A stretch of 64,000 nucleotides of DNA from Certhia americana (GCA_018697195.1 CM031878.1:65355401-65419400); one strand, 5' to 3'; positions 37,223-50,049 are shown, counted from the first letter of the stretch. Numbers and translations: made by a program. The notes: generated from the letters alone by a model not told the origin.

Positions 37223-40200
37223 CTTTTTGCTCTGGAACTGGAGTTCCAGTTTCTCTGGAATTGCTCTACAATGTATAAATAGTTCCAGAACAGATCACAG
37301 AGAGCTTGGACCATAGCAATATATCAGACAAAAGAGTAGTGCTGGCCTACCTTAGCTGCACACTTAATGTGAGGAGCTTCAAAAAGAAGGAAAATTTTCC
37401 ACATACTTAGGATAAATACACCTGAAGATTAATTTTTTTTTTCTTAAGTAATTTATACTTGTCTCTCCAATACCAACCTCTGCTTATATTTTCAAAAATA
37501 AATAAAAAATTATGAATGTTGGACTTTTTATATGACAGAGTAGCTAGTATAGACATCATTCAGAATGACCATTTATCCATCTTTTCAGATGTTAGATACA
37601 AATTAAAAAACTTGATTCATATTAAGGAGTTGTCTGGAGAACAAAAAACACTAAGAGTTTTTTGTATGAATATGAATTACTATGGTAAGAACAGTCAAGT
37701 GCAAGAGAAGCTTTCTCTGTTCTGACCTAGACACTGTTATGAATACTGTAATTTAAATTAATAAAATTTACTACATTGATTCAAAAAGTAGTAAGTGAAA
37801 TTATATTATATAGTTGCTTTAAATATAAAATAAATACCTGAACAACTTAATAGACATGCCAAGGGTTTGACCAACAAAAAGTCTGCATCACCTTTGAAAA
37901 GCACAGATAGGAAGAAAAAACCTATTGAAATTTTTAAAAGAAAATTGTTTTCTCTGTGATCTTTTTCTAGAAAAAGATGATTAACCTAAAAGTGGTGTTG
38001 TTTTCATTGATGGAGAACCTGAAAAACAACATCAGAGAATATTTACACTGTTGTTTCCTTGTATTTTGCTTTTCAGAGCTTGCTCTGGATTGGTGATCTA
38101 CTATAAGAATACAGATCTCTGCTAAGAACCAACATAGCAATGCAATCTTTTCGGGCATCCTGAAACATCTCAAATCATAGACTGCTGTTTCAAAGACCAC
38201 GCCTTGTTCAAGGTAGGTATTCCATAAGCTAGAGGACCCCAGGCAGCTAAAAATTTATTTTTACAAAGAGCAAAGTGAACGGCTTCAAACAATTACCAGC
38301 TCTGTTGTCCAAAGTGAGCAAAGCCGCTGGTAAAAACTGCATGTCTTTCAAAACATTTCTTACGCTGCACTGCAGGTACAAAACTGTTAAAGCAACCCAG
38401 TTCAGAGGTTCATCTAAGTTTTCCAGCAAAAGCTACCCTCCTTTTTAGCATCACCTAGGCTAAAGAATCAAACATTTCAGGACGAGAAATGTTTTGTCCT
38501 GAACTGTGATCTTTACAAACATCGTTTGCCTATCCACTCTAGTTCCAGTGAAATGTTGAAGCTCAGACAGGTTGGAATGGACAATAGCTCAAGAAGAAAA
38601 AGCCCTACTTTTTGGAAAGGTATAAGGATTCTCTGAGCAATAGAAATACTGACTTGTACTTTTTCAAAGTGTTTTGGGGTTTTGACTTGGTTGCCAGGAG
38701 GCAAATCCTATACATCTAGGGTGTGGGGGTTTTTTGTTTGTTTTTGCTAGTTTTTCAACTATCACTGAAGACTGTTAGACAGTATAGCTCATCACGAGGG
38801 AAACAACCATTCAGAATCTGAATGTCACCAATATAAGCACCAAATAAGTGCTCTGCATTGACTAAATCCCAGAATAATAATGGAAGATTCTTGCAGAGTA
38901 CAGCACAGTTTAGCCATTAATTTTCTTAAGGAAATAATGAACTTCAAGTAATGATGGCCTTCAAGGCTTTTTCTATAGCACTCTTTTAATTGGTAATTAG
39001 TTTAATAAGATACAACAGAAAAATAAAACTAATCCAAATAATTTCAGTATAGGTTAAAATCAAAAGTTTCCATTTTTACTATAAAAGAGAACACATTTAA
39101 ATTTCCAAGGTACTGATCCTAAGTGACCTCTGAAGCTGCTGCAAAGGCTCCCTACCATTAAATTTAGTCAGCATTTGAAACAGGCTATTTCCACTTTACC
39201 TAAAAGAAACAATGAAGCATGGAAAGTATAATGTAGATATAATGAAGTACAACTAATGGGAGTCTATTTGTGTAATAGAAACAGAATTGTAACTCGATAA
39301 AGTGACAAAGAGAAAGCAATACCATATGCCTCATTTTGTGCACAAAGAGCTCCTTTCCTCTGCAAGGAGTAGGTTTTTGGTTGCTTTGTTTCTTTTAATA
39401 ACAGTGATATGTTTTCACTGAAGATGAAAACTGTGCTCCGTGCTTGCCTAATGACAAGTCTATAAAATGATATCACAGTTTGCAGTTGCCTGGAGGTAGC
39501 TGATCTGTCCTGAGTTTTCTCAAATATCTCATGAGTGCTAGTGCAAACCACCTTGTGTAAGTCCAGCGCACACAGCAAAATCAAACATGTTTCAGTTTTT
39601 CATAGCTTCTTCATTCGCCTGGTCTGTATACATAAAAATTTTTTTTCTACATGGCACCCATGAAATTTTCTCAGTTTGCTAAGAGCTGACTAAACTTAAC
39701 ACACCATATAATGCTTGCTTCCTGCTCACTTTGAACTACAAGATGGCATTAACTTCACAACAGAGAATATATTTTTCCTGTACTCTCACTACTCCAACCA
39801 TTACCACCTTGCTTATGCACCCCATGTTTAAAGCAAAGAGTAATTTTCATTATATCAAAAAAAGAAGGAATATTGCTTTCAGATATTGATATTCAGATAT
39901 AAATTTCTCTCCTAATTAAATGACTGGAAACTAAAAATGTTCTGTCCTGCTGTTAGAGACAGTAATTATGATTTTGTCTGGGAATGATATAGAGTTTCAA
40001 TTATTATTATTATTGACTTAGAATACTCAACACCAAATAAGAAAATAGAATAAAATATTTTCAATTTGCAGAAGCTGGAACATTTGTAGTAAAATAATAC
40101 AAATGAGAAGGAGCCTTCATAGGCAAAATGACAAAATGATGCTGGAATTATCAAATTCAAAGTAAACCACACCAAGCATTTGTGTGATTCTACACGAATA

Positions 40201-40985
40201 GCACGGTCTTTTTGCATTGTAACAAGTTCTGAGTGATGGTGTTTGTCTTCCCAATTCAAAGACAAAAATGTGGAGCCCAGATTTCCTGGAGAAGGCTGAA
40301 GACCTGCCTGCCCATGGGAAGTATTAAATTAATTCCTTGTCTTATTTTTCTTTTTCCTTTACATGCTATATTGTCTTTAACTCAAGCCATGAGTTCTCTC
40401 ACTTTTACTCCTCCGACTGTCTCCCCCAGTCTACCAGTAGAAGGTGAGCAAGTGTCTGTGTGGTACTTAGTTCATAGCTTAAACTACAACAAAGGGAAAG
40501 ATGAATCATTAGTTAATTGAGTTAACCAAGAGACTGAGAGGTATGCCTTGCATATCCACAGAGCAATTCCCATAAAAGATTCAAAAATGTATGCATCTGT
40601 TTTCCGGCACTGCAGTGTGTGACCTGAAGTCCCAATCTCATCACAATTCATATCTTTTAAACTTTTTTTGCAACTAGTCTTCTAACAAAGGTCACCTTTG
40701 CAAGAAGTCAAGGCTCTGGGAAATGACAGACATGTAAATACAGATATAGACGATATAAATGAGATAGATATAGATGTTATAAATATGTATGCATGTATTT
40801 AAAACACTGTAGGAACATAACCATGTGGTAAAGCAGGGCCTCAGGTGATATAACTTCCGCAACCAGAAGTTTTCATTTTATCCTAGACTGCAGGAAGATC
40901 CCCATTCCATGACCTTTGATGAAAATGAGAATTTTGATTTTGACTTTAATGGGGTTGCACCTGAAACTACCAGGTTATGAATCTA
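37223..40985. other. AT-rich unique sequence, no gene seen
   Basis: The reverse frames of 106 and 99 codons (39264-39584, 39966-40265) and the forward 95-codon frame (40233-40520) show no family features. 38471-38501 contains two mutually exclusive short inverted repeats. No transposon recognised. Confidence 0.5.
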
Positions 40986-41613
40986 TAAAATTATGGAATC
41001 ATTAAGGTCAGAAAAGAGCTCCAAGATGATTGAGTCTAACCTTTGACTGAACCACCTTGTCCATCAGACTGTGGTGATAAGTGCCACATCCAGTCTTTCC
41101 TTGGACGTTTCCAGAGATAGTGAGTCCATCATCTCCCTGGGCAGCCTGATCCAATGCTTCATTCTGATGTCCAACCTGAACCTCCCAAGCACAGCTTGAA
41201 GACACTTTCTCTTGTCCTGTCATGAATTCCCTGAGAAAGGAGGCCTATCCTACTTTTCTACAGTTTCCTTTGAGGCAGTTGTAGAGAGCATTGAGGCAAT
41301 CTCTGTGCCTTCTTTTCTCCGGGTTAAACACTCCCCAGTCCCTCAGCCACTCCTCAAGTGACTTACTCTCTATCAAGCTCTGTTGCCCTCCTCTAGATCT
41401 GCTTCATCACCTCCATGTCCTTCCTAAATTTAGGGGCCCAAAATGGACACAGTACTCAAGGTAGGACCTCACCAGTGCCCAGTACAGAGGGATGGTCACT
41501 GCCCTGGTCTTGCTGGCAACACTATTGCTGGTACAAACTAGGATGTCATTGGCCTTCTTGGCCCCTAGGGACTGCTGGCTCATGTTCAGCCAGTTGTCAA
41601 CCAGCACTCTTTC
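40986..41613 (-). mobile_element. CR1 LINE 3' fragment, diverged subfamily, reverse strand
   Basis: The 3' end is ATTATGGAATCATTAAGG, the reverse complement of a CR1 terminus. The reverse-strand frame 41407-41607 preserves ALVRSYLEYCVHFGPLNLG, the CR1 ORF2 motif ALVRPHLEYCVQFW, preceded by a SKTR-like region. 41008-41223 covers the 3' coding end and UTR. Wording differs from the 12.5- and 62-kb copies (for example the CATGTTCAGCCAGTTGTCAA block), so this is another CR1 subfamily. The sequence is 5'-truncated and decayed. Confidence 0.9.
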
Positions 41614-42700
41614 AGAAATCTTTCATATTTAAGTGAACGCATCTAGAAACAATATTCATTTCCTTGGGAAAGTCTCACTAATTTGCAGACTGTTTTTGCA
41701 CAATAGGCAGCCATGCTGCAAGTGGTAAATGTTCCTTAATGTTACCCAAATGCAAATAAAACTTTCATTAGGAAAATGCAGAAATAAGAAAGAAGAAGTT
41801 TTCAGATTTACTACAAAGTACTGACTTTTTTAAAACAAATAATAATTAGAATAGTTTAAACTGTCTCCTGCAGGAAAACCCACATACCTAAACAGGCCCT
41901 CATTCTGGGCACCTTCCCCCAGTTTAGGTACTAGGCATTACATTCTATGGTGTTGAATGTCCATCTCTTTGGCCAGTATGTGTCATCTGTCCCTCCCCAG
42001 CTATGCTCCCTCACAAAAAAAAGAGTCCTTGTTTTAGAATAAACATGACTTAGCAAAAAACAAAAAAAAAAAACCAAAAAAACACAGTTGTTATCAATAT
42101 CATCCCCATTCTGATCCTAAAACACAGCACTGTACTAGCTGCTGAGAAAAAATTAACTCATCCCACCTAAAATCAAGAGAATATGTTTACATCACCAACC
42201 ACCTTCTCAAGTTAAATTGGTATCATATCTTCATAATGGTTATTAAAAAGACATTTCTGTGATCATGCCAGATGAAAATTATAATAGCATAAACTGGTTA
42301 TTTTGCATCCAGGATCAAAGCCTAATTGCAGTACAAGCTAAGGAGAAGAGCTTCAGAAACAGAGAAAGGTGAACAAATGTGAGAGTAAAATGTAAGACAA
42401 GCAGGCCTATTATGACATCCATCTGGACAGTAGCAGAATTGGAAGCTGAAAAAAATCACTCGTAGACATACTGTCTGAAGACAGATGGGACAAATGAGAT
42501 AGAAATGAAGAGGAGAAAAAAAGAATGACAGGATTTTTGTCAGGCAAGAGAAAGTACTAGAAGAGTTAAAACTCCTGCAGAAATTGATTTAAAATAGAAG
42601 AACCCAAGAAAGATGGCATATCTTGGTGTTTATAAGATTCTTACACATCCAATTTAAGCAAGTGTTTGCTTTTGTCTCACTAGATCCTCCACAGATAATA
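41614..42700. other. Unique sequence, no gene seen
   Basis: No gene or transposon recognised; short A-rich tract at about 42055-42085. Confidence 0.55.
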
Positions 42701-43040
42701 TTTCAGACTAGGCAGTTTTCCAGTACGTCTGTAAAGATGCCAGATGCACAAATAGCCTAATTTACACTGTAAATTTTGCCATGCTCGCAATCCCAGGTGC
42801 ACAAATAATTTGGGTTACACTATAAACCTGGGAGCATTCAATAAGATTCAAGATTCACAAATAGTGCAATTTATTGACTACTATGACAGAATAAGGTTCA
42901 GAAGTCAGTGCTGATAAAGCCACTGATGTCAGAAAGCATAAGCAATTGTATTTCCGTAGAATAATATTTACCCAATAGGTGTTCCTGGGGGAGGACATGG
43001 ATACACCCCTTTCCCAGTATACAAAGTAGTCTCCTCTGAT
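42701..43040 (-). mobile_element. Possible LTR fragment with internal ~55-base repeats, reverse strand
   Basis: Three degenerate direct repeats start GATGCACAAATAG (42743), GGTGCACAAATAA (42796) and GATTCACAAATAG (42852), the first two followed by TTACACTGTAAA-like sequence. On the reverse strand a CAATAAAT at about 42868-42877 could be a poly(A) signal, with upstream sequence to about 43040 as promoter side. The texture resembles songbird endogenous retrovirus LTRs, but no ends or target duplication are visible. It could be another repeat. Confidence 0.35.
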
Positions 43041-43074
43041 CTTCCTCCTCTCTTAAGTTATATTCACATTGATC

Positions 43075-43103
43075 TTTTTTTTCTTTTTTTTTTTTTTTTT
43101 TTT
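43075..43103. repeat. T homopolymer, interrupted once
   Basis: T8, C, T20. The polyphenylalanine start of the 129-codon forward frame (43069-43458) is this run. Confidence 0.95.
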
Positions 43104-45970
43104 GAGGGTGGGAAAAAGATTTCAGCTCATGTCATTTCATGTTCAGGTGGAGTTTGAATTACTTCAGTCACACCTGTCAAACATATACAGGTTTTACATC
43201 ATTAACCCATGTGAGTGCTTGAAAAGGAAAATGTATTGTCAAGTGGATGATACAAAGTTCGACTTTCAATCACCATTTGGGTCATTCCTTCAACTTAATT
43301 TCTCTTACCTACATTGTTTTAAAAAAGACCATGACCTCAACACCTCTATGCTGCTCTATTCTCTTTTCGTGCCCCTCTTAGGGCAGTGCACCAAGCTCAG
43401 TGTTCCTCATCCTAATGTGTACACGCAGTTCATCCCTGGCAAACTCTTACCAGCATAAGTGCTGAGCTTTGTCTTTCCACAGCACTTCACAAGCTTTCAG
43501 CACAACAAGGTGAAAAATAAAAATCAATTTATTCAGTACCTATTCAATACAGGTGGCTGAAAGGAGTACTTTGTGAAAACTTTCCATATGAAGTACTTAA
43601 ATTATGTTTCAACTTTGTTAAGCAAAAAAAGAAATTGGATTACATTTATCTTTTTTAGCTTCTCTGCTAATTCACTGGTGGTCTGGAAAAGTGCCCTGTG
43701 ACAAAAACTGTATTCTCTAAATCACTGTTCAAATCAGGAAAATCAAAGCCTATAAGATACAAACGTTGACACAATAAAAATTATAATTCATGTCATTGGG
43801 TTGTCTTGGACAGCCATTTGCATTTTGTTCCCTTATTTCTAAATGAGAGAAAACAAAAAACAGTCGACAATGCATCAGATGTGACTGGAACAAATACAGT
43901 ATGTTTACTTTCATCTTTCTCTGCTCTTTATTGAGAGATAAAATCTGATACATGAAATACATGTTCACCTTCCCACCTGCTGAATTTTGATTCAAGTAAA
44001 TAGTAATTTCAGATTGTTCAACCTTACTTATGTACTTCTGGGATCTGACAGAAATCAGGAAATCTTACTAATGTAGAACTCTCTCCTTGAGACATGCTCT
44101 GATAAAGGTCAGTGGCACTCTTATGACATGCAAAGTCTGATTTGCTGTTACATTGCCAGAGCAGTTTTATTTGTGCTATATTGATGGATGCAACTTTGCA
44201 AACTCAGTGAGGACTTGAGTACATGTGACGTGCATGATGGAGTCAGTGATCAGAATTCAGAATTCAATGATTTGGGACACTCCAAAACCAGTACATTAAA
44301 GCAATACATTCAATTGTTCATTTATATTCAGCCTGGTTCTTTAAAGTATGGAATCCTTATCAGCTGTTCTTTTAATGTAAAGATGTCACTGCAATCAAAG
44401 GCATTTGTCCTTTTTTCTTATCTAATATTAGATAATGCTCAGTGAGGCAATTACAAATTCAATAAAAAATTAAAGGCAATTAAGCTCTTTTCAAGGTGGA
44501 CATGCTCTTATGAATCCTAAATAAGGGCAAAATCATTGTTAAAGACCAAACTTCTATACCATCATTATTCTTAAAACATCAAATGTTAGATAAAGGGTCC
44601 AGAGATAGATCTCTGCCCAGCACTCAATCTTCCAGATTCTACAGAACTTCATGCTGGCAGCACATTGTTTTGCAGTGGTTACATGCTTGTTAGAAACCAT
44701 TACCAAGGTTTTGTCTAAAGTGTTCTTGGAAAATAAATAATCCTCCATAACATGACAGGAAATATTAAAACAAATAAAATCCAGATGACATTTCCTAGTG
44801 CCATAATCAAAATGAAAGACATGGTTCTAATATTCTTCATTAAATACTGAAAGAATATTCACTAAGACTGAGAAAGAAAGAAAGCAGCTTCTTCTTATGA
44901 ATAATACTGTGAAACATTTTGCTTTGAATTTGTGCATACTTTCTGGGCACAGCACTGTTTTTCAGCTAGAAGTAATTGTCTCACTCAGTAAAATGTTAAT
45001 TTTTAAGTTGAATCTTAATTCAATTCTTGAATTGTCTATATAGTCCAGACACTGCTTTTTCTATAATTTTATGAGTTTGTTAGATGTTTCCTAGTAACAA
45101 GTCTTAATTATCACTCTTTTTAAAAATTATTCTTTGCCAATCTATTCAAAAGATTTTGTTTTCCTTTCATACTACCAATGCTTTTATTAGCAATGTGGTG
45201 AAAACATTTGAAGGGAGATTTTACCTGAGGTCATATCAGACAAGAGAGGCAATTAAAAAATATGCTATAAGAGTTACCTATGAAATAAGAGTTACCTATG
45301 AAATAATCAATTTAGTTATGTGGAATAAATAAATATCGAAGTGTTTTAAATTAAAAAAAAAAAAAAAAGGACAAAGTATTTCTGATAAAGGTCTGGTTTT
45401 TGTATATGTGCATGCATACATCTGTGTATACACATGGTTGTACACATTGTGATTTAAGATAAAAGTGTCTCAGCAAAAGGAAAACCCTCTTCTTCAACCA
45501 TTAATATTAATTAAAAATAAAGAATATTAATTAGAAATCAAGAACAATGGAACAAAAAGATACCAGTGAGCCACGACTGAGGTCAGTGAAGATAAATGAA
45601 GGTGAGCTCCATGAAAATAAAAACTCTATGCATCAAATGCCTACATGAAACCAAAACAGATTTGAGGCAATTTCTTTTTAACTCTAAAAAAAAAAACAAA
45701 TGGAAAAAAAAAAGATTGAGAAATTTGCTTAAAGTACTCAGAATATTAGCTCTATTTCACCAAGATCTTTTGGACAGATCGAACTGAATACTGAATACTA
45801 ACATTTTAAACTGTACAGCCATCAGTCAGTTAACAAATCAAAGGTGGCATATCTATGGTTAGCACAACACTGAATCTAGGTTAACAAGCCCCAAGATTGA
45901 CAGGGACTACCATCTTGAGTCCTAGACTGGATCGTCTTGAAGTTCACCTGCAAACATGAAGGAAAGAAGA
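43104..45970. other. AT-rich unique sequence, no gene seen
   Basis: The remainder of the 129-codon frame (to 43458) has no recognised domain. A perfect 18-base tandem duplication is at 45267-45302, and an A run at 45353-45368. No transposon recognised. Confidence 0.5.
45267..45306. repeat. 18-base tandem duplication
   Basis: The unit ATAAGAGTTACCTATGAA occurs twice without a mismatch and is followed by a partial third unit ATAA. A very recent slippage or duplication event is the simplest reading. Confidence 0.95.
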
Positions 45971-46140
45971 TAGAATCATAAACCATAGAGTGGTTTGGTT
46001 TGGTTTGGTTTGGTTGGTTTGGTTTGGTTTGGTTTGGTTTGGTTTGGTTTGGTTTGGTTTGGAAGGGCCCTCTCAAGGTCAGCAGGCACAAGCTTCTTTC
46101 AGTGAGCAGGGACACCTTCAGCTCGACCAAGATGACACCA
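45971..46140 (-). mobile_element. CR1 LINE 3'-terminal fragment carrying a pentanucleotide array
   Basis: Left edge TAGAATCATAAACCATAGAG is a CR1 3' terminus in reverse complement. After the array come GGAAGGGCCC, CAAGGTC, GAGCAGGGACACCTTCAGCT and CGACCAAGATG, all diverged CR1 3'-UTR blocks. The array sits exactly where the family has GGTTTGGGTTGGAA. There is no coding sequence. Confidence 0.85.
45991..46062. repeat. (GGTTT)n pentanucleotide array, about 14 units
   Basis: 72 bases of GGTTT with a single shortened GGTT unit at about 46013-46016, inside the CR1 fragment. Confidence 0.97.
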
Positions 46141-47467
46141 GTGACATGATGTCTGCACACTGATTCACCCTTTCTCTTCCATAAGCCAGGCCAATGAAAA
46201 GAACAGTAGCAATGGACCCATGACCAACAAAGAAAAATTAACTTAGAGACAAATCTACTTGTCTTTTCAGGAGTCTGACTTAAAATCTTTATAAATCACC
46301 AAGAAGTGTGGCTACCACTGACTTCTGCCAATACAAAACTGGCCTGTAAAGACAAATTTTCTACAACTGTACTTTTGCCATCTTGCTTTGAATGAACCTA
46401 AATTTTGCTGACCAAGATAGACAATGCAGCAAAACTTTCATGCTAGATTGTCAGAGATAACTACAACCAGACAAATTTTACACAGGCAAATTCCATCAAG
46501 AATTCTTTTATTATGAAAAATAAAGAGAGAAATCTTATCCAATAAGTGTGATCTATTCCACCAAACAATTAAGTTTTAAATTTGAATGTGCATAAAAAAC
46601 ACAGTGTAATTTAATTTATGAGATTCTAAAACAAATATTTGAATATTTCATATTAAGAATTGCAAAAAGTTGAGACTCCGTCTTTTCAGAGACATTTCAT
46701 AAACTGAAAGATTATTGAATTAATTGAATAAATTATTTATCTTCAGAACTGTGAAAATGGCTAGAGACATTACACAAATTTTAAGAGTAACTTTATTTAT
46801 CTACTAACCTACATTCTGCTGCATAAAGCTGAGACTCAAGAACAAAATGCCAGCTCTCTAAATACTGCTATGAATAGTAAGTTCTGGAAATACTATACCA
46901 TGCAATCAATTTTTCTGTAAGGGCAGAGATGTTCCAAGAGTAGCAAAAGAATATATGACCATATTTTTTGAAAGAAAAATAAAATGGTTGCCATATAATT
47001 TAGTCTAAATCTAACATGTTCCCAGAGGCTATCAAACAAATGAGAAGACAAACTTCCTGTCATAAAAGAATTAAACACTTTTTGAAGAGTTCAGTTAACT
47101 GATGTCTCTCTTTATAAGTGTTACACTGTTGAAACAGCTCAGAAAATCTTACTACTGAGTTTCATGTTGAATGGAATGCAAACTAAGAACCAGAACAACC
47201 TCCTAGATAAATAGGCTTTTTTTTTTCCTTTTTTATGTCACTTAGCAGTGAACTGTCATTTCAATATTGTATATAATTCAGGTCATATGCCTTTGAAGTT
47301 TTATTTGCCTTCATTTTTCCCCAGATGTTTTGTTTAATAAGGAGAAATTCAATCCATAATGGGTTCTGATAACTTGTGTTAGGATGATAAAGAAAGAACC
47401 CATCCTGCAATATATTACTTCATATGACAAGATGTCTTTCAAGATCAAGAGAAAACCCCTGAACAGC
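46141..47467. other. AT-rich unique sequence, no gene seen
   Basis: No gene or transposon recognised. 46490-46690 has AT-rich, low-repeat texture and could be regulatory; untested. Confidence 0.5.
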
Positions 47468-48442
47468 TGTCCGGGTTTGGTATGAGTTTATTTTTTGGTA
47501 TGGATGTGATTCCCTGAAGGGACCTCGGCAGCCTCCTGTAAACCTGACAAAAAAACAATCAAAGAAGTGGCCAATTTTACATATTGACACATTATTAAAC
47601 CAGCGAAAGGGATGGATATGCCTTTGTGAACACACATTTTAAGATGAAAAGCCCCAGAAATCTCATTCCTTTTTGGTCTGAGTACAGGTAACTGGGTGGC
47701 CTGTCCCCTCCATGTGGGCAGGCCAGGCCGGGTGGGCTAAAATTCTCTTGTATGCCATGGTGATAGACTATAATATATTGAATATACCTTTAAACCATGG
47801 AAGAAGAAGAGAGAAGTAGGGGAGATGAACATTCAAAGTGTAGACCTAAGCAAAGGTATCCATGTTGAACAAGTAGATGTTGAAGTAACTATTATGTCAT
47901 GAGAAGTAGGAACGGAGAGAAGTAAGAGTGATGAAGATCCTTTGCCCCAAGAGAAGGAGAACCTCTGTTCCCAGAGATGAAGATGATCTTAGAGACAGGT
48001 GAAGAGAACCTTTGCTTATGAACAGTACATCCTTAAAGTAACACCCCATGAACTGACATGGCCCAGAAAGGCAGCTGTGGGAAAGCTGTGAAAGATGGAA
48101 CTTCACGAATGCAGATTCCTGGGCAGCTGCTGTTTGTGGAAATTGAAGCCACAAGAGAACTGTTTTCTTGTGGAGAATTCTCCATGGTATAATAAGAGAT
48201 ATTCTTCTCCCTAAGAGAACTGAAAAAAGACTATTCTGAAGTGGAAAACTGACTGAGAATTCTAGGTGTTTTTCTATATGTTGTCAGTAGGAAAGAAAAG
48301 AGGGTGTGGGGAGAGGAAGAGAAGTGTTCTGAAGGTTTTATTCTGATTCTTCTTATTATTTTTGTTTTGTTAATAAAGTTTTTTTTATAGCCTTTTGAAG
48401 TTTGACCCTGCTTTGGTTTTCTCCTAATCCTATCTCACAGCA
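47468..48442 (+). mobile_element. Solo LTR of the three-copy family, forward strand
   Basis: Starts TGTCCGGGTTTGG, includes the family's AGTGGCCAATTTTACATATT segment and GGATATGCCTTTGTGAACAC, then AAGTAACACCCC (about 48038) and ATTGAAGCCACAAGAGAACT (about 48143). AATAAA is at 48372-48377, and the tail CCTAATCCTATCTCACAGCA ends at 48442. Its length of about 975 bases and the order of parts fit a complete LTR. No gag or pol sequence adjoins it. I find no convincing target duplication: a possible 4-base CAGC match is confounded because CAGCA is also shared with the 21.8-kb copy. Confidence 0.82.
48372..48377 (+). promoter_or_regulatory. LTR polyadenylation signal
   Basis: AATAAA in the context GTTAATAAAG. 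The same context occurs on the reverse strand at 21863-21868 in the related copy, so it is a conserved family element. Confidence 0.7.
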
Positions 48443-50049
48443 GAAAATAGAACCACCACATAAATTGACCAGGAAATCTCAAATTGGCAGACCTAAACCA
48501 ATACAATTGCTAAGTCAAGTTTATGGATTGCTTTCAATAAATGCAAATATATAAATACCATGAAGCTGAAAGAATTGCTTAAACACATTTGTCAAATAAG
48601 AAAAGTCATATATTCCCCTATTTACAAATAAATCAGATAACTGTTGGGAAAACATTTCAAATTGCTAAAATACATAATGTCCTTGAAGCAAAAACATGTA
48701 GGAGAGGAAAGAAAACAACTTGAGTGTTTGCAAACTGAAGTAACTGGTTGGCTACAGCTACCGATGGGGGTCTCATGATAGAGAGTGTTATGAAATTTCT
48801 GTTTCAGTAGATACCTCACTGTGCTTTTTTATTTAATATGTTTTTTGAGATACTTAATGTACAGCTGTATCTTTATTTGATTCCTTAACTGGGTCTGTAA
48901 TTAGCACAGTATAGAAGTATCCTACTCTCCTCATGCTATGAGACCACTATTCCTGTCACTGAGGCACTTAGAAACAGCCAAAGTCATATTTCATTATGCT
49001 AATTATAATTAGCATAGAGAATATAGATGACTGTGTCTTGAAGAGTATCCATTAAGTAGGGTCTTTCAAGTAACACCATCAAGAACACAATTTTGCACAA
49101 GCAGATGTTTATCTTGATGCACTTTTTCAAAGAGAAAAGACAACTATGAACAAATGATTGGTGACATAATTACAGAGCTGAGTTAAAGTTTGTTAAAAAA
49201 AGTTAAAGTTTGTTTGTTTCTAGACTAAAGTGAAAGATGGCATGCAGGTTACAGAGCAGATTTTAGTAAAAAGAGGTGGCTAATTAGTTCACTGCAAACA
49301 GTACCTGCTTTCTAGAAAACATAAAGTCTGAGATAGGGATCACTAAATTGATCAGGAAGCTGGTCAATTTCATACAAAATTCCATTCACAGGCTACTTGA
49401 CTTTAAACCAGACTGTGCCAAGATGTAAGAATATGGCACCATCTCCACCCACGGTGATGTCATAAATATCTATAAGCCTTTCAGAAATCTCAGGTTACAA
49501 CAAAAGTTGTAATTGTGCATTGCCAAGTAGTTAAGGCACTAATTTTTTCACAAGCATGGTCCAATGCTACTTAGATTCCATACACTGAATACACTTTTAA
49601 AACCAGCTAACATTACTGATGATGGATGAAGTTTGTAAGCAGAAGATCAATCTCAAGCAGTAATATTAGTAGTAAACTGTTTAAAATCAATAGGTACATT
49701 TTAAAAGTTATGGTCCTACACTCTGTTATGTACTTGGCTTGAACTGTCCAAATTACAGGAAACAAATGCTGGTCTCCTTAACAGCAAGTTCTTCAAGCAT
49801 AAGGCGCTGATTCTCTGCAAGGAAAGCATGGTATATTTTGAGACAGAGGTGTATTTTTTCTGTTCTATCCCATGAGATTAAACCTACTCTATAGTCACAA
49901 GAAGAATTTCCTGGAGCTCTGTCAAACCAGTAGTGCGGTGTTGCAGCAGGAGCAGCTTCAAGGAAAGGATTTTCCACTCTCTTTAGACCAGAGGTAATGG
50001 TGAAATTGTGTACCCAGAAGTACCAGACAGATGTCAAGAAACCAGAGTG
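48443..50049. other. AT-rich unique sequence with a palindrome
   Basis: No gene recognised. It contains the 22-base palindrome at 48995-49016. The reverse 151-codon frame that begins at 50208 extends into this stretch and is treated as chance. Confidence 0.5.
48995..49016. other. Perfect 22-base palindrome with TAATTA cores
   Basis: TATGCTAATTA joined to its exact reverse complement with no loop. Each half has a TAATTA homeodomain-type core next to an ATGCTAAT octamer-like word. Confidence 0.95.

Noticed and set aside
43069..43458. 129-codon forward frame starting with polyphenylalanine
   Set aside because: The start is a T homopolymer; the remainder has no recognisable family and no splice or promoter context.
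47463..48441. Possible CAGC target duplication around the 47.5-kb LTR
   Set aside because: CAGCA after TCTCA is also present in the 21.8-kb copy, so it probably belongs to the LTR itself.
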